Positions 1 through 10,880 of a stretch of DNA of 64,000 nt are shown one piece after another. The stretch lies in NCBI GenBank assembly GCA_014607495.2, contig CP053148.1:5890001-5954000 (forward strand). Reading direction: 5' to 3'. The first letter of the stretch is position 1. Each line of letters opens with the position of its first letter. The DNA is from Carposina sasakii (Eukaryota; Arthropoda; Insecta; Lepidoptera; Carposinidae). The notes under the pieces are model-generated. The model was not told the origin of the DNA, did no database searches, and saw nothing but the letters and a program-made list of their open reading frames with translations. The position numbers were made by a program, and so were the translations under genes.

Positions 1-50
1 AACCGCCGATGGCCGGGTGTCCCAGGTTCGATTCCCGCAACCCCCCACGA
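1..50 (+). mobile_element. 3' part of a tRNA-headed SINE (fragment)
   Basis: Bases 25-35 match an RNA polymerase III B box (GGTTCGATTCC) inside a tRNA-like T-arm. The A box would lie before the window, so the element is cut by the window edge. No acceptor stem can be closed, so this is a SINE head rather than a tRNA gene. Confidence 0.5.
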
Positions 51-1981
51 TCCATTGCTTATTTAATGCAACGATGCACACGTAAACATCTAAATAACTT
101 TTGTGTGACATCTCTCCCCCACCCCTAATTTTACTAAGTAGCCGTATCTTAACAAATGTATTGGGGAGGAAATTCGAGCCAAATGTGTTTAGCCAGATTT
201 GTTTTTAGAGAAATTGGTGTAAAAGCCGGCTCGATGTGCCTTTTTGTAGCTCTGTAAAGATGGTTTTGTGTATGTGTATTTTTAAGCAATTAGAAAGTCG
301 ATTTAGAAAACATTTTTTTTTAAAGCTTGAGTGTTTGATATTAATATGCGCAGTGACATAATTCAAAAGGGGATTTGAGGGTATATTTCTTCTTGGCTTC
401 TTAGACTCCAAGTTCAAGGGATCTGGATACGACTAGGACAACTGAAGGCTCACAGTGATCTAAAAATGCCTCATACCTATTTCTCTACTTAGGTACTTTT
501 TAGATTATAGAGTGGTAACCTGACACTGTTCTAACTAAGTATTAGGACTACATATGTCAACAACTAATATTCGTCTTATTATTGTAAATGAAAACAACAA
601 AGATTAGAGAATATTAAGTACGATGCTGTTAATCTATTACCTAAATGCACCAGACAGATATACCTACCTACCATCAGCAAACCTAGCTTACCAACACTCG
701 GAACTGACAAACGACACACAGAATCCTCAACGGGATAGTGTGAAGACTAGAGATTTGAGAATGCTTATCTTCAGCATCCACACATGAGCTCTGGGGATGT
801 GACTTCGCCCTAAGCTGGCACACCCCATGCTCATGCCACTCTCCTGTCACAGATTACGCAAACCGACTGACAGCATTCCAATAAATTCGTTACGAAAATG
901 TGTTAATCTCGCACTTTCACGCTCTGCAACTCCAAATTAGATTAGTTCGATGACAATAGCGACATCTGTACTTGAATGCGAGTCCGTCATATTTTGACAG
1001 GTCCGTCTTTACCCTCGTATGCCCACATACACGTGTACTACAGCCGTCCCACGCGGACTTGTCCAACGTACGAACCGTTTTTTTTCCTCACAAAAGTCCT
1101 GATTTCACGCGGCGCGAACATTCATCCGATTGTCATGAATTTCGATATCTTGTATTAGCGAGCGCGTGAGGTTATATTGAAAAAATAATACATTTGGGAT
1201 TTGACGGCTCCCCATGTGCGTTAGGCAGCTTCCTTTTCACTACAACGCTCCTATAAATGAGACGGGATGATAAATTTATTTAATGTATACAAATGTTTGG
1301 ACATTTTTATTTTGCTGTCGTTTAGATGTAGGTAACATAATTTAGTTCACCATATGTTAAGTCGTTAGAACGACGAGTAGGAAGTGGAAAAAATGGTTTA
1401 CGACTTGTGAAAGGAACTATGACAAACTGGTCCTTTCCTTGTATAACCTAATTCAATAAACATCTCTCTTGGTGAATGAAAAACATTGACGAATGTTTAG
1501 ACGAAATTACACGGGGTTTGGGAAAATTATAACAATTAAAATGCGTTATAATGAACGAGAAAGGGGAGTCATGGGAATAAGGTTAAGGGTACGATTGCCC
1601 AGCATGACTTATAAATAAGATAAAGGTAAAGGTCTAGGTATTCAAATTAAAGAGTCCAGTCTATATAGATACCTTACTTTGTCAGAATTAATATAGTAAT
1701 ACTTTCGATCGAAGAACGTTAATATTTAAAGTTGAACCAACTAAATAGAATCAATATGATTTTAAATTACTGGTTTCAATAAAACTTCTCCATTAAGAAC
1801 TTTTAATGCGATTGCACAGCATTATTCAAGGCAGAAACTATGTTTTAAGAAAGTTTAAAAGACTGGTATTATAGTAACTAGGTATCTGGGTATTTATTAC
1901 CTACCTCTCATTTCATTGTATAGGTACTTAATAATGAAGAATCTTTGTTAAGAACTTGGCTTTTGTTCATTTCATCATCTA
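51..1981. other. No gene seen; AT-rich intergenic DNA
   Basis: I see no coding signature or clear transposon end. Around 970-1260 a somewhat GC-richer stretch is open in two plus-strand frames (about 60 codons each), but the peptides share no family motif and I treat them as chance. Confidence 0.5.
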
Positions 1982-2127
1982 CAGGATGTAACAAAAAGGG
2001 TATGTTAAGCGAAAAGCTATGTAAATAGACCACTATAGGGAACCTATTCACAAAATTTGAGACTCGAAATCATATGTTTATTTTTGAAGATTGTATGAAC
2101 ATTCCTGAGATGTTTAAGAATTCTCCA
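1982..2127 (+). mobile_element. Fold-back DNA element, left arm only (CAGGRTGTAAC family)
   Basis: The sequence begins CAGGATGTAAC directly after a TA and runs through the same 125-base arm seen in the complete copies at 24339 and 24839 (GGGTATGTTAAGCGAAAAGC, then CACTATAGGGAACC, then GACTCGAAATCAC). It stops near the centre of the element at TTCTCCA, where another small inverted-repeat element begins. The right arm is missing, so the copy is truncated. Confidence 0.75.
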
Positions 2128-2128
2128 G

Positions 2129-2314
2129 CCCCCTGATTACGTAAAAGCAATAGCAAAGCCGAAGCAAAGCGATAGCGGAAATTGTACAATATTCGCCTTG
2201 AAATGTCAAAGTTCCTTTTAAACTCATTTTAGGTAATACGAATTTGACAAGCAATCAGCGATTTTTGTTAAATTTTCGCTATCGCTTTGCTTTTGCTAGT
2301 AAGGTAATAAGGGG
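2129..2314. mobile_element. Small inverted-repeat element (AGCAATAGCAAAGC family), near complete
   Basis: The left end reads CCCCCTGATTACG, then AAGCAATAGCAAAGC and AAAGCGATAGCG. The right end, on the other strand, reads CCCCTTATTACC, then AGCAAAAGCAAAGCGATAGC. The imperfect terminal inverted repeats are about 45 bases. There is no coding capacity. A half copy lies at 13896-14008. It abuts the truncated fold-back element and probably inserted into it. Confidence 0.7.
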
Positions 2315-2783
2315 CATGTTTTTTAAGATCTGGTACTTACTATATACTATACTATAGGCGTGAGGTTATGGTATTTTTTTATACCAAAGAAGTCAGATGA
2401 TAGCCAGTCTCATCACTTACGAGTAGAGGTAGGCATAAAAAGGTGGCTTTTACACAAAAAAGATAATTTTGAAATCCATGAAAATTTATCGTAGTTTGTC
2501 GTTGAAGGAACGTTATTAATGATAACAAAATTTTGAAATCATTGTCCCCAAGAAATATTGGTATGACGATGGTGGAGGGCACTTATTGCAAACTTCTAGA
2601 AAAGGGTTCCCCTTTTGGTGAATTGTCATCGCAATCAGTGTTCAAAATAATTTGTATTTTTTTCATTAATTAGCAAGTTATGAATATGTACTTACTAAAT
2701 TACCGAAATTTCGTTAATGATTCAATAAATTTTTTCTAACAAGATTCGTGATAAAGAATACTCTGTCATGTCACACAGACTAG

Positions 2784-3044
2784 GCACCCGTATGATGAAT
2801 TTGGTGAGAGAGATATGTCTCACCTTTAAACGTCAAATTCACAGAGCTATTAATAACTAGATAAACTAAGTATATGTACTTTGCATGTCTAGGACTGAAT
2901 GAATTAGGGCTGATAGTAGTGGTTTACAATCCATTTTTACAAACCAAGTAGAAACACTTGCCTTGTCTAGTTATTACTTAGCTCTGTGGATTTGACGTTT
3001 AAAAGTGAGACATCTCGCTCTCACCAAATTCATCATACGGGTGC
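2784..3044. mobile_element. 261-bp MITE with about 80-bp terminal inverted repeats
   Basis: The left end GCACCCGTATGATGAATTTG, continuing through GAGACAT/ATGTCTC and AAACGTCAAATTCACAGAGCT, is matched in inverted order by the right end, which finishes CATCATACGGGTGC at 3044. The arms are about 80 bases and the loop about 100 bases. There is no open frame. The flanks (GACTAG and AGCTAA) do not give a clear target duplication, so the superfamily is unknown. Confidence 0.8.
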
Positions 3045-3737
3045 AGCTAAGTGGAAAGTAATAATAAATTGCAAGGAGTTTCTATCCCATTGAAAGAAAA
3101 AAATCTTAAAAAGAATATCAGTCATTTGCGATATGTTACATAGATCGGCAATAGGGCTACTTATTACTTACTTGTTTTTCGTTACATAAATAAATTACTA
3201 TTGAAATTCGGGATACATCATAAAAAATACCAATCGCACCATCATTTCTGTATTGATCCCTTATTAAAACTTATCTAATAAAAAAATTGTCTTTCCATTA
3301 TCTTTCAATTCTGGCTTCTAATAGGTTTTCGGTAGGGCAATTATTCACAGGGGGTATATAAAGTAATTATTGCTGGGTAGCCCTTTTTCGCCGTCTTTCC
3401 TCCCTCCCAGGCTAATCACCGCGGCCCGGTGTCAATGACGTTTCGCGACTGCTTCTTGGTGCGATGACAGGGTTTTAATATATTTTGCTGTTGTATGTAA
3501 ATTTCTTTGCAGCTGACGCGCTTTGGCGGATGTGGGCCCGATTCGCCACATCGTTTGTTAGCTGAGATTTGATATTGTATTCGACAGGGCGACGAATTGT
3601 ATTCGCCATTTTATAATGTTATTCGATTTGTGTTTCGGGGCAGGATTGCCGATTAGATAACTTATAGGTGAGTTTGGAAGTGCAAGTACCTACCCATAAG
3701 TATGCTATATCAGTTAAATTTGCTTATTCTGGTTGTA
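3045..3737. other. No gene seen
   Basis: This is single-copy-looking sequence. A modestly GC-richer patch at 3400-3560 (CACCGCGGCCCGG; TGGCGGATGTGGGCCC) shows no open frame or family motif. Confidence 0.4.
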
Positions 3738-3741
3738 TTCA

Positions 3742-4580
3742 TGTCGTGGCCATATTGTAAAATTGATCATTTCATGAAAAGATCGAGCATTTCATGAAGT
3801 GGTCGCATTTCATGAAGTGGCCAATTCAATTTGACCAGATCATTAAATCGTCTACATTTCACGATTTTGTCATCCACGTTTGGCCAAATCGTATTAACAG
3901 GGTGTCCATAAAATCCGAATGTGGTAAGAGCTTATATAAATAATATATACCGTACACCATATATAAGTATACCATAAGGTATGATGGTATGATTTTTTTT
4001 GCTATTATTTATGTGATATTTTCACAATATAATATTTAAAAACATAAAAGACTTTACAAAAGCGATTCGCATCTGGCACATCGCCGGACGCTGCCTGGGC
4101 ACGCTCGCTCCGCTCGCTCGGCTCGTGCGTCATTTGTCATAGTCTAACCAAACCTAACCTAACCTATCGTAATCTAAGGTTTTTGTTTAACAATATATAT
4201 AAACCACCATTAAGTCTAATATACATTATACAATATAACACACTATCCGTGAACTTCTTCTGCATAGTCACCCTACTCTCTTTAATTTGTTTTATAACCT
4301 AAAAAGAAAAATCCGCCATCTTCACACATAAATAAAACGCGCGCAGCGCCTCTACCGGTGATTCATGTAACTATTTTACGATATGATCAATAATCTTGAC
4401 CACTTCATGAAATGATCGGGCGTTTAGTTGCCCATATCGAGAAACGATTTTTATCATCGATCTGCTCAAACCATATCATGATGTGGCCAATAGACAGTTG
4501 AACTTTTCATGAAATGCGACCATTTCATGAAATGCTCGACCATTTCATGAAATGATCAATTCTACGATATGGCCACGACA
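3742..4580. mobile_element. 839-bp terminal-inverted-repeat element with palindromic subterminal repeats
   Basis: The ends are TGTCGTGGCCATAT and its inverse. Inside them both ends carry three tandem copies of a unit around CATTTCATGAAATG, which is itself a perfect 14-base palindrome on the better-preserved right side (about 4505-4560). The left side (about 3765-3825) has decayed units such as CATTTCATGAAGTG. TTCA lies immediately outside both ends (3738-3741 and 4581-4584), consistent with a 4-bp target duplication. The interior has no open frame, so the element is non-autonomous. It holds a GC-rich stretch (4085-4135) and three CCTAA units. Superfamily not assigned. Confidence 0.8.
4148..4165 (-). 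repeat. Short interstitial TTAGG-type repeat (about three CCTAA units)
   Basis: CCTAACCTAACCTA lies inside the 839-bp element. TTAGG is the usual insect telomere unit, but three units within a transposon do not mark a telomere. Confidence 0.5.
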
Positions 4581-4640
4581 TTCACATATCGAAATTCATT
4601 GCCATGCATGTATCTGCATAAGGATTTCCAAGTAGATAAA

Positions 4641-4816
4641 TTCATATTATGACTAATATTATAAACGCTAAAGTAACTCTGTCTAACTTTAATGCCACAA
4701 TTACTTAATCGATTTAAATGAAATTTCGTACAAAAGAAGCCTGAGAAAGGATATAAACATGAATTTCGTTTTTTTTTCTGCAATCCACGCGGATGGAGTC
4801 GTGAGCGTCCACTAGT
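4641..4816 (-). mobile_element. Retroelement 3' tail (ACTAGTGGACGCTC family)
   Basis: On the minus strand it starts ACTAGTGGACGCTCACGACT, continues TCCATCCGCGTGGA and ACGAAATTCATG, and ends AGAGTTACTTTAGCG then TTTATAATATTAGT. This is a very common lepidopteran repeat, which I take to be the 3' region of a non-LTR retrotransposon. It is non-coding here. Related copies lie at 18642, 23215 and 53095. Confidence 0.75.
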
Positions 4817-4884
4817 ACCTACATAGGTACCATAATCACGCTCTTTACCCCAAAAAGTTTGTTTAGAAATAAACAAAATTACAT

Positions 4885-7800
4885 ACTTACCTACTTTAAC
4901 TAGTCAGCTTTATTATAAATCCCTTATTGCCACATACCTCCGCTTTAAGGGCATAAATATAACACATTCTAGTTACCGAATAACAAACGTCAAGAAAGTG
5001 ATCAGAATAATGAAATCCAAGACGCCGCCAACGCAAAACCAAAACTCCGCAATACAACTGTTATGCAACCGTAAAACAATTACAAACCATAAATTAACAT
5101 TACTAGATCCACGTTAAAAAATTTCCCGGGATGAAAAGGAGATTTATATTTGTTAAGGAAAAGTTGTACGTCTTCATAAAGCTTGACGTTTCATTCCTGT
5201 CTAGGCAAGCGGACAACCCCCCTCGACCCAAGGGCTCCCCAGTTATGCATAAAATTTTGTCTTATTACTTCCAACTTTGCTATTATATTTGACGAGACTA
5301 AGTTGCCAAGTTATTTTGTTATTAAAATTTTTGGCCGGATAAATCCCGTCCTGATGTAAATGTGGCTTAAAATTATAAGGCAACTTATTTGATAGGACTA
5401 ACGCCGCGGATTTGTGTAGAGGAAGCGGCTGTTTGTTCAGCTACTCTTAGGCAGGATAGGCATCACTGAGTGATGGGATAGTAGATCGCTGTTTCTGTAC
5501 CTCAGTCAGAGACTTTACTTATATTCGAGAAAAAGTATGTAATAGGTATCTACAAATTAATCCACTAATATTGAAAAGATTCAGTCTGCCTGTTAATTTT
5601 TACTAGTCGCGATGGATCTGTATATTTATTCGGATCTTAGTGTTTAAAATCATGTAGGTGATGTATCGCTTAATAACTCACATCAGATATCCTCAAACAT
5701 TCATTATCCAAGTTCACATCATGCTCTACTGTATTCCACGGTTCGTTCAGTCACTGATCAGTGGTTGTTCCTCATCGCATATTATTATCTGGCAGTGAGC
5801 GTCACTAGAAACGTTCTAGGTAGACGGCTCCCGTAGTTGAGGAGTTGTAGCGGAATATTTATCGACCGCTTTGTTGAATTTGTAACTTTGGCCAAAAGTG
5901 GTGAAGTGAGTGTTAAGTGAATTTGTGTCTCCCCTGTACTCTCCAAATTCTCTCTGTTAAGTGTTGGAGTTAGACAGGACTTTTCAATTTTGCGACATTC
6001 TACCTAAGAAAATTAGAAAGTTAGTTTCCAAAGATTTCTAACACCAGAATTTATTAATGTCATCGGAATTGTTGAGAGCGTGTTGCATAAATATTTTATA
6101 TTTGATTTCAGCGTACTTACTTACATCAATTGCAAAGAGTGTGTCGATTTGGTATTTCAGCACCTATTAAGATATGGAGCCTGAACAAAATAACTAAGAT
6201 TTTACTCGGTGTTTATTAACTACTTACTTATATTTAAACCAAATAGATAAGTAATATATTTTCGGCATATGAAGTAAAATATCTATACATACAATTTTGC
6301 CGAATACTGTGGGTAGAATGAGGCTAACAAGGACATAAACTCAATGCAATATAAACATAAAAACATCAAAAATATTTCCCGAAGACGTTAAATAAATACA
6401 AATAATCTGACAGTACTACATCACATCACAACAATGGAAACGTACAAGAATTCCAGAAATGTCTCAAGACATAAATCATCAAAATGAACCAGGTTTAAAT
6501 GAGTGTTAACTGACGACGGCATGGGAAACAATAAGTGCTTACCTACCACATCTAAATTAAATAAGTACAGTACACCGCACAGCTAAGTACACCCACCCTT
6601 TATTTCAACCACCTCTATATCATGGTGCACTTGACACATCTCCCCACTGTTTCCACTGAGAGCATACGTAGTGAGACTAAAAAGAATTGGATTCGCCTCG
6701 CCTTAGTTGTTGCGATTCGGTTTCTTAATTATATTAAAATTTACTTTTGTATAACTTAGTTAAACATGATTTATGGGGTGGTATCGATTACTTATTACCT
6801 ACTTAAAATACGTTTTTAATATGCTGGTGTTTTTCCTATAACCCGATTGTAATACCATAACATTATAAACTTAATTAAACCATCTCTAGTAAATCTATGT
6901 TATTGGCATACCCTAAACACGTGTCCCTTCCAATGTCTCACGCAAAATTGTGAAAAGGAAAGTGTAGGAAGAACATCTGCTCGCTGCAAATGAACGAGGA
7001 GGCACTGGGACGGCCCATTGGTAGCTCTAAACGGGCCCTAAACCTTAAGCGCTACACCAGCTGTTCAGAACACTAAATTCAACGCTAAAATGCTTTGTTT
7101 TAAAATTTGTAATCATTCTCACATTTTATGAGGGTGAACGGTCCGTTTCGGAAAATTTGATACGACTATAAACCCTGTAATTGTGTTAGCATTCCACTTA
7201 ATTAAAAGTTATGAATTTAAAGGCAGAGCTTTACTACGCCTTGCCGGGACTGGAGCAGTCGTTTAAACGTGATGAATTCCGTATTACTGTTTCTATGGAA
7301 GTTTTGGTAGCATTTACTGTTAATGAGCGAATAAAATCACTTTACGACCTTTTTTGTCAGCTCCGTCCGTCTGCTGCCATGCATGCGATACAAGATAATT
7401 CTATTCCGAATTCTAGCGTCTAGCATTTAATTAGCGAGCACACAGGAACATATTAAAACGGCAGCTTTACAAAACACAATGCCCGCGTTTTTGCCGACGC
7501 AATAAAATTGTATTAGGTTAATAAATAATGGAAAAAAAAATGCGCAGTCAAAACATAACTTCCCACAGCGATTAAGCCGATACCTACGCGTTAAAGGGCG
7601 TCTGAAAATGGTGTACAGAGTGAATTATGAAAACAAATACGCATTACGCGTACGAAATCTCGTACAACTAATGACGTTAAAAGCGAGGGGTGTAAGAGTA
7701 ACAATGTCAGCAGCCATAGTTTAGGTGTATGCTCCGAAACTTGGTGCTGCGGCCATAAATACCGCCGCGGGGGGTCGACCTCGGGCGGAAACAATAACAA

Positions 7801-9768
7801 ATACATATGATGCGTGTTTACATTAGCCCCGTACTTAATTCCTTGTTGCCCCGAACTCGCTTAAGAGGGTTAGACTCCGTGACACGGTGTTAATTAAATA
7901 ATTACTCTAAATAATAACTCCTTAGCCGAGGTCGAGTGTGTTCCTCTCGGGCTTCGTAGTACTCGAGGTAAGTTAATTCTGGTACTTGCTAAGTCTTGTG
8001 TGTCTTGTTCACGTGTAGCGATAAATTGTTTTGTACGGCTTACCTCTTTATTAAACACTTTTATATGAAGGCTGATTTAAATTCTTGTTAAACGAAATAA
8101 CTTGTTGTAGTAAACTAAATGGATAATTTAATTCCGGCCGCTTGCGCCGGTTCTAAGTCAATTTGCTCTAAGTGCAAGTAAAAATCAAGTGGTAAAGCTA
8201 AATTTTAAAGATTTGCCAATAGTACACCAAAATGATAAAGGTACAATATTTTATCACAAATAATATTTTTGTTTCTATCATACTACGAACTCTAAGTACC
8301 GAATACCATATAAGCTTGTTAAATTTTTAACATTGACCGCTATAATTAAGTTACATAAAACCACAACGTAATTACAAATCCACTAAACTCCTTTTTAAAA
8401 CGAGTGTGTTAATTAAACGCTAAATACGCTTATTAAAAAAAGAAATAAGAATACAAATAGAACCTTATCAACACCTTTAAAATAAGTCTTATTACTTACA
8501 TAGTGATGTAGTACTTACTAATTACAAAAGTAGAGCTGTAAAAAAATTGTTGCACCCCGAACAAAGGTTATCGGAGTGAAAAGGTATTATCATCAAAGAA
8601 ATATTAATGAGGCCCGTTTGCCCTAAGGATGGTAGGTACTTCTGTTCACGCAAGGCCCTTTTGTCGAGTTGTACTTTGTGTACGCTGGTAGGGTTACATA
8701 TTGAATTTTTGTGTTCTTTTTGTTTTAACGGTTTCTTTAGGAGTTATTTCAGGGAAAATATAATAATAAAGCTTTGTAGATTTGTGTTGTTCGTCGGCGA
8801 TGGAGTACCTAAATATTTTCATTTTTTTATTATTTTGTATTGGGATTGCAGAGATTGGGATTAGCCATAACAATGGAAAATTAAAGAGACAACTCATTTA
8901 GTTGCTTTTCTTTTGCAGTTGTTTAGAATATAATAAAAATCTGAAACTAAAAAGTGGCATTTTATAGTAACCGCTAACACGTATAATACGCACTTTCAAG
9001 ATTTGGATATATTCGCATATACTAAGGATACTTTTGGAGTCACTTAATTAAATGTATTTGGTTGAATATATAACCTATAAAGTCTTATCTTGTCTGATAG
9101 TTTTTTGTTTTTATTTTATTGTTTATTTTGTTTTACGACAAGAGTGATGCACTGTTTTATACAAGTATGCCGCATAGTGACACACCGACGCATTCGCATG
9201 CTCACGCACACGTAGGCACGCACAGAGCGATGTTCTGTTGAACCCCAATTTATTAATTCACTTATAACTAAGTTACGAGTATTAAAGTTACTAATTGCTT
9301 ATCATAGGATAATCTGTAAATTACTTATTATGGTACAATCTCTTCAAATGTAATATAACTAAGAGAAGTTTTGTGGTTATCTGAATTAATAAATAAATAA
9401 ATAAAAAGTTTCGATTAACCCAGTATTTAAACGTTTTTTGTCAAATTCTGTTTTATATCACGCAAAAAATATATCGCCGAAAAGTTAAACAAGCGTGTAT
9501 TTTTACCAAAATTCAAGTAAGGTATTTTTTTACATTTCCCCGATTGCCCCGGGCGAGGCCTGCCCGCAACACGAATGTTTTCTTTTACGAGATATACAAT
9601 TGTATATTTACAAGCACGTTACAAAAGGACGATAAGGACTTTATTCAATTTGGTCTTTTTGGCTCTGAAAATTGAATCGTGTAAGTTATCAATTTTATTT
9701 GTGTTTTTGATCATTATTTTCATAGACTTTGAATTTTTATTCTTTATCTAAATAAAAAAAGCATTCAA
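4885..9768. other. Repeat-poor intergenic or intronic DNA, no gene seen
   Basis: No open frame exceeds about 70 codons with any family motif. Two places look like possible non-coding exons but are unsupported: 5740-5907 (an initiator-like TTCAGTC near 5748 and a GTGAGT after GGTGAA near 5907), and 7860-7970 (a strong donor-like CGAG|GTAAGTTA at about 7971). The ORF-like stretch 7211-7423 has no recognisable product. Confidence 0.4.
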
Positions 9769-9901
9769 TATGGGTGCGCCCACCACCGGGCCCTACACCC
9801 TCCACTGACCCTCGGATCTGATAACTCACAACTGCGAAAACAGGCACTTGCACTAACTACAATCGCCACGAGAAAGCAGCCCGGTGGTGGGCGCACCCAT
9901 A
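9769..9901. mobile_element. 133-bp element with perfect 23-bp terminal inverted repeats
   Basis: The left end starts TATGGGTGCGCCCACCACCG and the right end is its exact inverse over 23 bases (9769-9791 against 9879-9901). Just outside, GCATTCAA on the left and the inverse of GTGAATGT on the right extend the symmetry with mismatches. The 87-base interior has no open frame. The ends are GC-rich in AT-rich surroundings. It is likely a young miniature DNA transposon, or the stem of a structured non-coding element. Confidence 0.75.
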
Positions 9902-10002
9902 GTGAATGTTTGAACTTCCGAATTGTAACGCCTAATACAATTTCATTTATAAAAAAAAAAACATATTTACATAGTTTAATGAGGTTATTTAAAAAAATTA
10001 CA

Positions 10003-10072
10003 GTTGTTAAGATTTATCATGTACTAATACACATGATAAATCTTAACAACTTTCTTAATAAATCTTAACAAC
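10003..10072. repeat. Perfect 20-bp hairpin plus a partial third copy
   Basis: GTTGTTAAGATTTATCATGT (10003-10022) pairs exactly with 10031-10050 around an 8-base loop. AAATCTTAACAAC of the right arm recurs at 10060-10072. It could be the remnant of a fold-back element. It is not terminator-like in a eukaryotic setting. Confidence 0.8.
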
Positions 10073-10107
10073 TAACTTAAAATTCAAAATAACATGTCTC
10101 GTACATA

Positions 10108-10215
10108 ATTTCTGAAATGTATGCATGTATAGCTGTTTTCGTAAAAAATATTGAATCCCCGTCGGTCGCCTTCCCGTGGGAATATCGGGAAATCCTTATA
10201 GCCATAAATTTTGAT
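10108..10215 (+). mobile_element. Fragment of the CCTTCCCGTGGGAA retroelement tail
   Basis: The run TATGCATGTATAGCTGTTTT, CGTAAAAAATATTGAATCCC, then GCCTTCCCGTGGGAATATCG matches one unit of the array at 42175-42912 (for example near 42721-42785). It is a truncated, non-coding copy. Confidence 0.7.
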
Positions 10216-10847
10216 AACCCAGTACCTAAGTTAGCAGTAGCTAAACTTTACATTAGAATTGAGAAATGTCTGGAATGTCGCTTTTTTAGGTTTCTATATT
10301 TCAAGCCCAAATTATGGAACATTGGACCTTTCATTTTCAAACAAACGCATATCCCGTAGCTTGTCAATTTCCTGAGGACCGAAAAGTTTTTATTTATTTT
10401 TCCTTTTTTTATTCACGAGACACAGCTTTCCTGTATCAATAACCCTTCGATTTAAATTACGAAATGACTTTGGAAAATGTACGATTTTATTTTAAAGAAT
10501 CTTACCGGAAATAAATTTAAATTTATAATATCAAAACCGATTGAGCACACTGTACCTACCTACTCACTACTACTGTATAGGTAAATATATTGTGACTAAA
10601 ATCATAAGAATATAGTTAAAAATTGGTATCCGTCATTTGATTTAGGTGTCAACTCGTATAGTAGGTAGTTCTTTTTCCGAATTTTATTTAAAGTTAACAC
10701 TCAATTAAAGTTAATTTTATAATAAATATACAGAGCAAACATGATATCTTCCAGATTTTCTCAAGACCATCACGCACAGTGACATATATAAAATTACTTA
10801 CGTTAGTAGGTACATAAGTTCCCTCTGATTCTCACTTTATATTAGCA

Positions 10848-10880
10848 GGCGAGGCGAGGCGAGGCGGGACGGGGCGAGGT
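10848..10880 (+). repeat. GGCGA short tandem repeat
   Basis: About six imperfect GGCGA units (GGCGAGGCGAGGCGAGGCGG, then GACGGGGCGAGG) make a small microsatellite. Confidence 0.7.

Noticed and set aside
4148..4165. CCTAA repeats suggesting a telomere.
   Set aside because: Only three units, and inside a transposon.
7860..7975. Strong donor-like CGAG|GTAAGTTA suggesting a 5' exon.
   Set aside because: No matching upstream signal or coding sequence. GTAAGT-like words are expected by chance in 64 kb.
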